The translations under genes were made by a program, and so were the position numbers. The notes under the pieces were generated by a model that worked only from the letters and a program-made list of their open reading frames with translations, made no database searches and had not been told where the DNA came from. DNA of 48,674 nt from JBBQAA01 sp038276395 (GTDB lineage Bacteria; Actinomycetota; Thermoleophilia; Solirubrobacterales; Solirubrobacteraceae), in assembly GCA_038276395.1 (NCBI GenBank), contig JBBQAA010000070.1, forward strand, positions 1-48,674, given 5' to 3'. How positions within the stretch are numbered: position 1 is the first letter of the stretch; every line of letters starts with the position of its first letter. This document shows, one piece after another, positions 40,634-48,000 of the stretch.

Positions 40634-40639
40634 TACGCT
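40634..40639 (+). promoter_or_regulatory. -10 hexamer for the DUF2277 gene
   Basis: TACGCT, 7 bases before ATG 40647. The same ACTACGCTC context precedes gcvPA. Confidence 0.45.
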
Positions 40640-40646
40640 CCCGGCC

Positions 40647-40916
40647 ATGTGCCGCAACATCCGCACCCTTCACAACTTCGAGCCGCCCGCGACGGAGGAC
40701 GAGATCCACGCCGCCGCGCTCCAGTACGTCCGCAAGATCTCCGGGACGGCCAAGCCCTCGCAGGCCAACGCCGAGGCCTTCGAGCGCGCGGTCGAGCGGG
40801 TCACCGCCGCCTCGGCCGAGCTGCTCGCCGCGCTCGTGACCTCCGCACCCGCCAAGGATCGCGAGGTCGAGGCGGCCAAGGCCCGCGCCCGCGCCGCCGA
40901 GCGCTACGCCGCGTGA
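40647..40916 (+). CDS. DUF2277 family protein
   Basis: 89 residues starting MCRNIRTLHNFEPPATEDEI, an almost invariant opening of DUF2277. The remainder is helical, with VRKISGTAKPSQAN in the middle and an Ala/Arg-rich tail. Family members are small cytosolic proteins of unknown function, common in soil bacteria. The near-invariant MCRNI start fixes ATG 40647 against an open frame continuing upstream. Only 4 bases separate its stop from that of the next, convergent gene. Confidence 0.92.
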   Translation: MCRNIRTLHNFEPPATEDEIHAAALQYVRKISGTAKPSQANAEAFERAVERVTAASAELLAALVTSAPAKDREVEAAKARARAAERYAA

Positions 40917-40920
40917 GCGG

Positions 40921-41466
40921 CTAGCGCCGCCCGAGCGCCGAGGTCCAGAACGACGTCCGGCCCGCGGCGCCGCGGTGGTTCAGCCCGATGCGGACGTGGT
41001 TCATGTGGGCCTGGGTGGGATCGAGGTGGCGCTTGCGCTTCCCGGGCCGGTCGTAGCAGTAGGTGTAGGGCTGGAGCGTGTCGCCGCCGCCGAACCACGC
41101 GTGGGAGTGCCAGATCACCTCCTGCACCCCCATCCGCCGGGCCAGCGCGAACGGGTTGCCGTCCGTGTCGGGGGCGAGCGGGAGCGCGATCAGCCGCTGC
41201 GCCGAGGCGCGATCGGCGGCCTTGCTCGCGTCGAGGTGCCAGTCGAGCGCGCGGCCCTCGGCGTGTAACGACGCGGAATGCCGGCCCCACAGCTCGCAGC
41301 GGAGGATCCCCCAGGAGGAGCCGCGCCAGTGGCGTTCGAGCCAGGCCTGGAGCAGCCGCGCGCCGCGGCTCGGATGCTTGACGCAGTGCGTCGCCGCGTC
41401 GTAGGTGAGCGGGTCGAGCGGCTTGGCGAGGAGCGCATCGGCGGGGTTGGGGGCACGGGCGCCCAC
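40921..41466 (-). CDS. M15/extensin-like peptidase-fold protein, start uncertain
   Basis: 181 residues from GTG 41466. SASLHAEGRALDWHLDA matches the SxHxxGxAxD zinc motif of M15-type (VanY/extensin-like) folds, and HMNHVRIGLNHRG supplies a late His pair. This suggests a zinc-dependent cell-wall peptidase or relative. Such proteins are normally exported, yet no signal peptide is in this frame. Just upstream (41467-41509) a different frame encodes VLLALTLGLVGWAPV, a good signal-peptide core, and a run of five C/G (minus strand GTGCCCCCAACCCC, just inside the gene) could be the slip point. So the gene may be frameshifted, or the sequence may contain an error. Confidence 0.7.
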   Translation of the reverse strand: MGARAPNPADALLAKPLDPLTYDAATHCVKHPSRGARLLQAWLERHWRGSSWGILRCELWGRHSASLHAEGRALDWHLDASKAADRASAQRLIALPLAPDTDGNPFALARRMGVQEVIWHSHAWFGGGDTLQPYTYCYDRPGKRKRHLDPTQAHMNHVRIGLNHRGAAGRTSFWTSALGRR

Positions 41467-41588
41467 CCCACCAGGCCGAGCGTGAGGGCGAGCAGGACCG
41501 ACGGCGCATGGACTCCGGTATCGGCGGCGGCGCCGCGGGCCTGACCGTCAGACGCGGCGCGCTCCGAGACGAGGCAGCCCGGTGCGCC

Positions 41589-41969
41589 TCAGCCCACGCC
41601 GACGAGGTCCACGACGAACACGAGCGTCTCGCCTGGGCCGATGACGCCGCCGGCGCCGCGCTTGCCGTAGCCGAGCATCGGCGGGATCGTGATGCGGCGG
41701 CGGCCGCCGACCTTCATCCCGGCGACGCCCTGGTCCCAGCCCTGGATGACCTGCCCCTTGCCGAGCTTGAACTTGAAGGTCTTGCCGCGATCCCACGAGG
41801 CGTCGAACTGGCGGCCGTTCGACCACGAGACCCCGACGTAGTGGACCTCGACGAGTTGGCCGGCGACGGCCTCCTCGCCCTCCCCGACCGTGAGATCGTC
41901 GAGCTCGAGCTGGTAGGAGGGCGACTCGCCCGCGGGGACGTCGACCCGGGGCTTCTCGTGCTGGGGCAT
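41589..41969 (-). CDS. FKBP-type peptidyl-prolyl cis-trans isomerase
   Basis: 126 residues, one FKBP domain without a signal peptide, hence cytosolic. VEVHYVGVSWSNGRQFDASWDRGKTFKF, split at the loop, gives the active-site Tyr, Phe and Asp; QVIQGWDQGVAGMKVGG, IPPMLGYGKRGAGG and ETLVFVVDLVGV complete the family pattern. It catalyses proline isomerisation during folding. ATG 41969 has TACGGT 8 bases upstream. Its start region overlaps that of the divergent acetyltransferase gene. Confidence 0.95.
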   Translation of the reverse strand: MPQHEKPRVDVPAGESPSYQLELDDLTVGEGEEAVAGQLVEVHYVGVSWSNGRQFDASWDRGKTFKFKLGKGQVIQGWDQGVAGMKVGGRRRITIPPMLGYGKRGAGGVIGPGETLVFVVDLVGVG

Positions 41970-41977
41970 GATCTGGA

Positions 41978-41983
41978 CCGTAG
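41978..41983 (-). promoter_or_regulatory. -10 hexamer for the FKBP gene
   Basis: TACGGT on the minus strand, 8 bases before ATG 41969. It lies against the GTG at 41983 of the divergent acetyltransferase, so the two genes share their start region. Confidence 0.4.
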
Positions 41984-42486
41984 TGGAGCTCGTGCCCTAC
42001 TCCGAGGAACACCGCGCCCTGACCGCGGCGCTCGAGACCGACCCGGTGGCGATGCGGGAGCTGGGCGGCGCCGTGGACCCGAGCGAGATCGACACGATCC
42101 ACCGTCGGAGGCTCGACGCGATGGCGGCGGAGCCGTGGTGGTTCGCGATCGCGCCCGAGCCTGGCGGGCGCGCGGTCGGGTGCATCGGGATCTGGGCGGC
42201 CGAGCACTTCGGGGAGCCGATGCACGAGACGGGTTGGATGGTCCTACCCGCCGTGCACGGCCAGGGAATCGCCACCACCGCGCTCGACCTGCTCCTGACC
42301 CGGGCGCGGGAGGCGCGGGCCTTCGAGCGCATCCACGCCTTCCCGGCCGTGACCAACACCGCCTCGAACGCGCTCTGCCGCCGCGCCGGGTTCGAGCGGC
42401 TCGAGGACGTCGCCCTGCCCTACCGGGCGGGCGTGCTGGCCTGCGCGCACTGGGCGCTCGCGCTGTACGGGCTTGATGCGGGTTGA
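41983..42486 (+). CDS. GNAT family N-acetyltransferase
   Basis: 167 residues from GTG 41983. An ATG at 41968 would overlap the divergent FKBP start codon, so GTG is preferred. The RimJ/RimL-like GNAT fold shows GCIGIWAAEHFGEP, the acetyl-CoA loop HETGWMVLPAVHGQGIATTAL (motif A, Q-x-x-G-x-A), and VTNTASNALCRRAGFERLEDV (motif B). The substrate is unknown: protein N-terminus, amine or antibiotic are all possible. Confidence 0.85.
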   Translation: MELVPYSEEHRALTAALETDPVAMRELGGAVDPSEIDTIHRRRLDAMAAEPWWFAIAPEPGGRAVGCIGIWAAEHFGEPMHETGWMVLPAVHGQGIATTALDLLLTRAREARAFERIHAFPAVTNTASNALCRRAGFERLEDVALPYRAGVLACAHWALALYGLDAG

Positions 42487-42539
42487 CCTGAGGCAGCCGG
42501 CGGCCGCTCCCGAGCTTGGATCACGCCGCCGACGCCGCT

Positions 42540-42660
42540 GAGACCTCCGGCGACAGGAATGCTCGCCAGGCCGACATAACCATCCACCGAGCGGCCGGGG
42601 AAGCGCGCGTGGACAGGAATGATCCCCAGGACGATCAAGCTGTCCACGCGCCCCGACATG
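42540..42660. repeat. Hairpin plus 60-base imperfect tandem repeat downstream of gcvPB
   Basis: On the minus strand two 40-base blocks start 60 bases apart, both containing a CATTCCTGTC core (plus strand GACAGGAATG at 42552-42561 and 42612-42621). The first block is enclosed by perfect 12-base arms GCGCGTGGACAG (42605-42616) and CTGTCCACGCGC (42640-42651), 33 bases after the gcvPB stop. A terminator role is possible. A minus frame from 42671 also reads through both blocks as 20-residue repeats (VDSLIVLGIIPV and VDGYVGLASIPV), but whether it is translated is unknown. Confidence 0.6.
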
Positions 42661-42683
42661 TCGGGCACCATGCGAAACGCGCT

Positions 42684-44180
42684 CTACACGAGCGCCTGGC
42701 GGATCACCGGGCGCTTCGCCGCGCCCGCCTCGTCGAGGCGCCGGACCGGCGTGTCGTAGGGCGCGCTCCGCGCCTTCTCCGGGCCCTCCTCGCGCGCCTC
42801 GCGGAGGATCTCGGCGATCGCGTCGGCGAAGGCGTCGAGCGTCTCCTTGGTCTCGGTCTCGGTCGGCTCGACGAGGATCGCCTCCTCGACGAGCAGTGGG
42901 AAGTAGATGGTCGGCGGGTGGAAGCCGAAGTCGAGCAGGCGCTTGGCGAGGTCGAGGGTCTTGACGCCCAGCTCCTTCTTCATCGGCGCCCCCGAGAGCA
43001 CGAACTCGTGCATGCACAGCCGGTCGAACGCAAGCGGCAGGTACTCGGCCACACCCTCCTCCCGCAGCCGCGCGAGCAGGTAGTTGGCGTTCAGCACCGC
43101 GGTCTCCGACGCCTCGCGCAGGCCCTCGGCGCCGAGCGAGCAGATGTAGGCGTAGGAGCGCACGAAGGTCCCGAAGTTGCCCTGGAAGCCGCGCAGGCGC
43201 CCGATCGACTCGGGGCTGTCGAGCTCGAGGTCGAAGGATCCGTCCTCGTCGCGGGTCACGACGGGCCGGGGCAGGAACGGCGCGATCCGCTCCGAGACGG
43301 CGATCGGCCCCGAGCCCGGGCCGCCGCCGCCGTGGGGCTGGGTGAAGGACTTGTGGAGGTTGAAGTGGACGATGTCGAAGCCCATGTCCCCGGGCCGCGA
43401 GATCCCCATGACGGCGTTCAGGTTCGCCCCGTCGTAGTACAGGGTCGCGCCGACGCCGTGGACGATCTCGGCGATCTCCTCGATCCGCGTGTCGAACAGC
43501 CCGAGCGTGTTCGGGTTCGTGAGCATGAGGCAGGCCACGTCCTCGTCGGCCTTGGCCCGCAGGTCGTCCACGTCGACGCCGCCGTCGGGCGCCGTGCCCA
43601 CCTTGACGACCTCGTAGCCCGCCATCGTCACCGTCGCCGGGTTCGTGCCGTGGGCGGTGTCGGGTGTCAGCACCTTCGTGCGGCGCCGGCCGCGCGCCTC
43701 GTGGTAGGCGCGCGTCAAGAGGACCCCGGCCAGCTCGCCGTGGGAGCCCGCGCTCGGCTGCAGGGAGACGTGGGGCAGGCCCGAGATCTCCGACAGCGCG
43801 CGCTCGAGTCTCCACATCAGCTCGAGCGCGCCCTGGGCGCGACGCGGGTCCTGCAGGGGGTGCAGGCGCGCAAAGCCGGGCAGCGCGGCGACCTTCTCGT
43901 GCAGCTTCGGGTTGTGCTTCATCGTGCACGAGCCGAGCGGGTAGAAGCCCGTGTCGAGGTCGAAGTTCCGCTTGGAGATCCCGTTGTAGTGGCGGTTTAT
44001 CTCGGGCTCGGAGACCTCGGGGAGCCGGGGGGGCTCGGCGCGACGGAAGCGCTCGGGCAGGAGCTCCTCGAGCGGGCGCTCGGGCACGCCCGCCGCCGGG
44101 GGCGTGAACGCGCGGCGCCCGGACTGCGAGCGCTCGAAGATCGTCAGCTGCTCGTCCTCGCGCTTGGCCAGCGCGCTCAT
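42684..44180 (-). CDS. gcvPB: Glycine dehydrogenase (decarboxylating) subunit 2
   Basis: 498 residues, C-terminal half of the split P-protein. The PLP lysine is in HFNLHKSFTQPHGGGGPG; other motifs are FYPLGSCTMKHNPKLHE, LQPSAGSHGELAG, LTPDTAHGTNPATVTMAGY and HPPTIYFPLLVEEAILVEPTE. With GcvPA it decarboxylates glycine and passes the aminomethyl group to lipoyl-GcvH. ATG 44180 overlaps the gcvPA stop. It is the last gene of the transcript and is followed by the hairpin at 42605-42651. Confidence 0.96.
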   Translation of the reverse strand: MSALAKREDEQLTIFERSQSGRRAFTPPAAGVPERPLEELLPERFRRAEPPRLPEVSEPEINRHYNGISKRNFDLDTGFYPLGSCTMKHNPKLHEKVAALPGFARLHPLQDPRRAQGALELMWRLERALSEISGLPHVSLQPSAGSHGELAGVLLTRAYHEARGRRRTKVLTPDTAHGTNPATVTMAGYEVVKVGTAPDGGVDVDDLRAKADEDVACLMLTNPNTLGLFDTRIEEIAEIVHGVGATLYYDGANLNAVMGISRPGDMGFDIVHFNLHKSFTQPHGGGGPGSGPIAVSERIAPFLPRPVVTRDEDGSFDLELDSPESIGRLRGFQGNFGTFVRSYAYICSLGAEGLREASETAVLNANYLLARLREEGVAEYLPLAFDRLCMHEFVLSGAPMKKELGVKTLDLAKRLLDFGFHPPTIYFPLLVEEAILVEPTETETKETLDAFADAIAEILREAREEGPEKARSAPYDTPVRRLDEAGAAKRPVIRQALV

Positions 44181-45553
44181 GCCGCCGCTCCCACCGGCCG
44201 GCGCAGGCTCGCCACCGCGGTCTCGAGCACCTCGGCCAGGCGGTCGATGTCCGCGCGCGTGCGCCGCTCGGTGATCGCCACGAGCAACCCGCCGGCGTGC
44301 TCGGGGTAGTCGCGGCCGAGGGCGTAGCCCGGGTTCACGCCCTCCCGCACGCAGGCCTCGACGACGGCGGGCACGTCGGCCTCGAGCGCGAGCGCAAACT
44401 CCCGCACGACCGGCTGCTCGTGCAGGAGCGAGACGCCGGGCACGGCGGCGAGGCGCTCGCGCGCGTAGGCCGTGCGCTGGAGCATCAGCTCGCCGAGCTC
44501 GACGATCCCTCGCTTCCCAAGCCAGGAGAGGTAGATCACGCCGGCGAGCGCGTTCAGCGCCTGCGCCGTGCAGATGTTGGAGGTGGCGCGCTCGCGGCGG
44601 ATGTGCTGCTCGCGCGTCTGCAGGGTGAGGACCCAGCCGCGGCGGCCGTCGACGTCCCTGGTCTCCCCCGCGATCCGCCCGGGCATCTTGCGCAGGTGGG
44701 CCTCGGTGGCGGCGAAGAAGCCGAAGGAGGGCCCGCCGAAGTCGAGCCGGTTGCCGAGCGGCTGCCCCTCCCCCACGGCGATGTCGACGCCGCACCCGCC
44801 CGGCGGTTTGACGATCCCCAGCGTGAGCGCGTCGCAGTTGCAGATGACGATCGCGCCGTGCTCGTGGGCGGCGGCGGCCAGGGCCTCGACGTCCTCGAGC
44901 GCGCCGAGGAAGTTCGGCTGCTCAAGGACGACGGCGCCGACGTCGGAGTCGAGCGCGGCGGTGAGCGCCGCGAGCTCGGTGACGCCGTCGGCGAGCGGGA
45001 CCTCCTCGACGGTCGTGCCGTAGCCCTTCGACATCGTGACCAGGGTCTCGCGCGCGTGCGGATGCACGCCGCGGGAGACGAGGCAGCGCGGGCGCCCGTT
45101 GGTGATGCGCGCCAGGTAGGCGGCGGCGCCGACGGCGCTCGGCGCCTCGTAGACCGAGGCGTTGGAGACCGGCAGCGCCGTCAGCTCGGAGATCGCCGTC
45201 TGGTACTCGAACATCGCCTGGAGCGTCCCCTGGGAGATCTCCGGCTGGTAGGGGGTGTAGGGGGTGAGGAACTCCGAGCGCTCGATCACGTGCTCGACGA
45301 GCCCCGGCACGTAGTGGTCGTACATCCCGGCGCCGAGGAAGGAGACCTCGTCCTCGGCCGAGACGTTCCGGGCGGCGAGCGTGCGCAGGTGGTCGTGGAC
45401 CTCGGTCTCGGAGAGCCCGGCGGGAAGGTCGAGCCGGCCGCCGAAGCGCACGGCCTGCGGGATGTCGCGGAAGAGCTCCTCGACGGACTCGACGCCGATC
45501 GCCGCGAGCATCGCCTCGCGGTCGGCGTCCGTGGCGGAGGTGTAGCGGCTCAC
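44177..45553 (-). CDS. gcvPA: Glycine dehydrogenase (decarboxylating) subunit 1
   Basis: 458 residues, N-terminal half of the split P-protein. FLGAGMYDHYVPGLVEHV, the TPYTPYQPEISQGTLQAMFEYQ region and LTLQTREQHIRRERATSNI (split here for length) are characteristic. It pairs with GcvPB in a heterotetramer. GTG 45553 has a TACGCT hexamer 7 bases upstream, so a promoter lies in the gap created by the MITE-like element and vapBC remnant, restoring expression separately from gcvT-gcvH. Confidence 0.96.
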   Translation of the reverse strand: MSRYTSATDADREAMLAAIGVESVEELFRDIPQAVRFGGRLDLPAGLSETEVHDHLRTLAARNVSAEDEVSFLGAGMYDHYVPGLVEHVIERSEFLTPYTPYQPEISQGTLQAMFEYQTAISELTALPVSNASVYEAPSAVGAAAYLARITNGRPRCLVSRGVHPHARETLVTMSKGYGTTVEEVPLADGVTELAALTAALDSDVGAVVLEQPNFLGALEDVEALAAAAHEHGAIVICNCDALTLGIVKPPGGCGVDIAVGEGQPLGNRLDFGGPSFGFFAATEAHLRKMPGRIAGETRDVDGRRGWVLTLQTREQHIRRERATSNICTAQALNALAGVIYLSWLGKRGIVELGELMLQRTAYARERLAAVPGVSLLHEQPVVREFALALEADVPAVVEACVREGVNPGYALGRDYPEHAGGLLVAITERRTRADIDRLAEVLETAVASLRRPVGAAA

Positions 45554-45560
45554 CGTCTCG

Positions 45561-45566
45561 AGCGTA
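45561..45566 (-). promoter_or_regulatory. -10 hexamer for gcvPA-gcvPB
   Basis: TACGCT on the minus strand, 7 bases before GTG 45553, about 35 bases from the MITE-like element. It indicates a leaderless gcvPA transcript independent of gcvT-gcvH. Confidence 0.5.
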
Positions 45567-45600
45567 GTGGCCGCGGCGGTTGGCGGCGCGCGCGGCGAGG

Positions 45601-45773
45601 CTAAGAACTGTTTTCACAATTTGCCGGGCACGTTGGGGTGGTCGGCTCGGGGATGCCGGGCGGCGCACGCGACCGGAGTCGATGCCGCGCGATCGGCGAG
45701 GATCGCGCGTGGCGAGCCGGCGCCGCGAGACGGCCGCGACCGGCGTGACCGACATTGTGAAAGAGGTTCTTAA
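45601..45773. mobile_element. MITE-like element with about 19-base terminal inverted repeats
   Basis: About 172 bases bounded by TAAGAACTGTTTTCACAAT (left, plus strand, from 45602) and TAAGAACCTCTTTCACAAT (right, read on the minus strand from 45771): 16 of 19 identical. Similarity weakly continues inward (CGG-CACG). No open frame resembling a transposase fits inside. The right end supplies the TAA that ends the vapC remnant. No clear target-site duplication was found. A related single end lies at 40090. Confidence 0.65.
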
Positions 45774-46200
45774 GGACGGCGCGCGTCGCTGGCCGGCAGC
45801 GCCACCACCTCGATCGCCTCCGCACGCGCGGCCCGGGCCAACGGCGGGTCGGCCGTCGCCAGGCGGTCGCCTGAGCTCGCGCTCGCGAGCGCTACGCAGT
45901 CGGCCAGGGAGAGCTCGCTCCCACGGCGCCGGTAATGGCGCCGGCGCACGGCGGCGGCGCGCCAGGCGATCTCCTCGGAGGTCTCGAGCACGCCGAGCGA
46001 GTCGATAATGACCGGCTCGAGCAGCATGCGCAGGTCCTCGGGGTCCCGGCCTTGCCCGCGGCCGAGCTGATCGACGACCTCACACAGATCGACGCCGAGA
46101 CCGCGCCGGTCCCGGTGCGAAGCAGGCTCTCGACTTCGTCCGCCGCCGGCTCGTCGAGGAACAGTGCGACGAGGGCGAACGCGTCGAGGACGTAGACCAA
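45770..46200 (-). pseudogene. vapC: Frameshifted VapC-type PIN ribonuclease toxin
   Basis: The first frame starts TTG 46200 with MVYVLDAFALVALFLDEPA, a clear PIN N-terminus with its first Asp. Near 46090-46096 the homology jumps to another frame, DLCEVVDQLGRGQGRDPEDL, then SLADCVALASASSGDRLATAD, ending in TAA inside the MITE-like element. All four acidic PIN positions exist across the two frames. One missing base (about 46092) explains the break. It is 3 bases after a frameshifted vapB. Decay is likely, but a sequencing error cannot be excluded. Confidence 0.8.
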
Positions 46201-46203
46201 GGA

Positions 46204-46447
46204 TCAGCGGCGCCGCTCGCTCGCGGCGCCCTCCTCCGCCCGCGCGCGCCGGCGCAGCTCGGACGAGCTCGGTCCGGCACGATCGGCGAGCGCACCCCCG
46301 CAGCGCGCCGATCGGATCGTCGGGCGCGGGGCGGATGACGAGATGGTCGCCCGCGTCCTCGAGCGCGAGCCGCGAGGTGTTCCAGCGGTGCCGGACCTCG
46401 GCGCGTACGGAGATCTGCCCGCCCCAACTGATCTTGAGATGCTTCAG
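46204..46447 (-). pseudogene. vapB: Frameshifted VapB-type (AbrB/MazE-like) antitoxin
   Basis: The frame reads KISWGGQISVRAEVRHRW, then LALEDAGDHLVIRPAPDDPI, the swapped-hairpin DNA-binding fold of AbrB-type antitoxins. At a run of five C (46295-46299, G on the coding strand) the homology continues in another frame: GALADRAGPSSSELRRRARAEE to TGA 46206. Removing one base restores a single protein. No ATG/GTG precedes the first residues; only CTG 46447 is available, so the start may also be lost. It lies 33 bases after gcvH. Confidence 0.75.
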
Positions 46448-46480
46448 CGCCGCCCGCAGACGAGCGCGGCGCGGGCGTCC

Positions 46481-46867
46481 TCAGCCGAGTTCGGCCTGAT
46501 ACGCCTCCGCGCTCAGCAGCCCCTCCGCCTCGCCGGCGTCGGACAGCCTGACCTTGACCATCCACCCCGCGCCGTACGGGTCGTCGTTGATCGTCTCCGG
46601 CGCGTCGGAGAGCGCCTCGTTGACCTCGACGATCTCCCCCGAGAGGGGCGCGACGACGTCCGAGACGGCCTTGACGGACTCGACCTCGGTGTAGGGCTCC
46701 CCCGCCGCGACCGTCTTCCCGACCTCCGGCGGCTCGAAGAAGACGACCTCGCCCAGGGTGTCCTGCGCGTACCAGGTGATCCCGAAGGTCGCGATGTCCG
46801 CGTCGATCCGGGCCCAGTCGTGCTCCGGGTGGTAGCGCAGCTCGGGCGGGTAGGAGGCATCGGCCAC
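46481..46867 (-). CDS. gcvH: Glycine cleavage system H protein
   Basis: 128 residues, the mobile lipoyl carrier that shuttles the aminomethyl group between P, T and L proteins. YHPEHDWARIDADIATFGIT opens the fold and the lipoylated Lys is in TEVESVKAVSDVVAP. EALSDAPETINDDPYGAGWMV follows. GTG 46867 is one base after the gcvT stop. Downstream it runs into the vapBC remnant instead of gcvPA. Confidence 0.97.
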   Translation of the reverse strand: MADASYPPELRYHPEHDWARIDADIATFGITWYAQDTLGEVVFFEPPEVGKTVAAGEPYTEVESVKAVSDVVAPLSGEIVEVNEALSDAPETINDDPYGAGWMVKVRLSDAGEAEGLLSAEAYQAELG

Positions 46868-46868
46868 G

Positions 46869-47954
46869 TCAGGTGTCCTTGCGGTAGAGGGGTTTAACCG
46901 CGACCTCGGCGGCGCGGGTGCGCCCGCGCACGTCGATCGCGAAGGGGGTGCCGGGCTCGGCCCGTGCGGCGGGGAGGTAGGCCATGCCGATCCCCACGCC
47001 GAGGCAGGGCGAGAGCGTCCCGCTCGTGACGACACCGCCGCCCTCGACGGGGTTGCCCGGCCGGGCGATGCCGGGGTCGGTGAGGACGAAGGCGGCGAGG
47101 CGCTCCGCGGTACCCTCGGTCCGGGCGGCGGCCACGGCCTCGGCACCGACGAACTCCGTTTCCTCCCGGCACGCCCAGCCGAGGCCGGCCTCGATCGGGT
47201 TGCGGGTCTCATCCATGTCGTTGCCGTAGAGGTGGAAGCAGACCTCGAGGCGGAGCGTGTCGCGCGCGGCGAGGCCGCACGGCGTGACGCCGTCGTCGAG
47301 CAGCGCGTCCCATACCTCGCCGGCGTCGGCGGGAGGGAGCAGGAGCTCGACCCCGTCCTCCCCGGTGTACCCCGTGCCGGAGGCGAGCGCGGCGACGCCG
47401 CCGCCGAGCAGGCGCAGCTCAGCCGTACGGAAGCGCGGCGGGAGGCGGCCGTCAGCCAGGCGCTCGACGTGGCCGCGCGCGTCGGGGCCCTGGACGGCGA
47501 GCATGGCGTAGCGGGAGTGGGCATCCACGACCTTGACGTCCGCGCGCCCGGCGGCCTGGCGGCGGAACCACGCGAGGTCCTTCTCGTGGTTGGAGGCGTT
47601 CGTGACCGTCAGGTAGCGCTCGGGCCCGGGGCGGTAGGTAAAGAGGTCGTCGAGGATGCCGCCGTCCTCGCGGCACAGGAGCGCGTACTGGGCCCCGCCG
47701 GGCTCGAGCCGGTCGACGTCGTTTGAGAGGATCCGCTGCAGGAAGGCGCCCGCGCCCGGGCCGCGCGTCTCGATCTCCCCCATGTGGGAGACGTCGAAGA
47801 CGCCGGCGCCCGTGCGCACGGCGGCGTGCTCCTCCCGCACGCCCGCGTACTGGACCGGCATCTCGAAGCCCGCGAAGGGAACGAGGCGGGCTCCGAGCGC
47901 CGCGTGGCGCCCGTGCAGAACGGTGCGCGCGAGCGTGTTCTCGGCGGCGGACAA
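46869..47954 (-). CDS. gcvT: Aminomethyltransferase (glycine cleavage T protein)
   Basis: 361 residues. VPFAGFEMPVQYAGVREEHA, FDVSHMGEIETRG, QYALLCREDGGILDDL (folate-site region), the GYTGEDGVELLLP loop and RDTLRLEVCFHLYGNDM are typical. It transfers the methylene group to tetrahydrofolate and releases ammonia. TTG 47954 is the chosen start, with a TAGCGT hexamer 9 bases upstream. The 46 bases to the divergent MFS gene are too short for a glycine riboswitch, so control is not by the common gcv riboswitch. Confidence 0.96.
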   Translation of the reverse strand: MSAAENTLARTVLHGRHAALGARLVPFAGFEMPVQYAGVREEHAAVRTGAGVFDVSHMGEIETRGPGAGAFLQRILSNDVDRLEPGGAQYALLCREDGGILDDLFTYRPGPERYLTVTNASNHEKDLAWFRRQAAGRADVKVVDAHSRYAMLAVQGPDARGHVERLADGRLPPRFRTAELRLLGGGVAALASGTGYTGEDGVELLLPPADAGEVWDALLDDGVTPCGLAARDTLRLEVCFHLYGNDMDETRNPIEAGLGWACREETEFVGAEAVAAARTEGTAERLAAFVLTDPGIARPGNPVEGGGVVTSGTLSPCLGVGIGMAYLPAARAEPGTPFAIDVRGRTRAAEVAVKPLYRKDT

Positions 47955-47963
47955 CGCGCGCTG

Positions 47964-47969
47964 ACGCTA
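47964..47969 (-). promoter_or_regulatory. -10 hexamer for gcvT-gcvH
   Basis: TAGCGT on the minus strand, 9 bases before TTG 47954, in the 46-base gap shared with the divergent MFS gene. Confidence 0.4.
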
Positions 47970-48000
47970 GCAGCCGTGGAGGGCGCGAGACTACCTCCCG

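Noticed and set aside
42487..42683. CRISPR array at the repeat behind gcvPB
   Set aside because: Only two imperfect units with a coding-like 60-base period, no cas genes, no spacer variety.
42516..44309. 597-codon plus frame opposite gcvPB
   Set aside because: Antisense shadow of a strongly conserved gene.
47955..48000. Glycine riboswitch before gcvT
   Set aside because: 46 bases between start codons are too short for the aptamer and no conserved core is visible.
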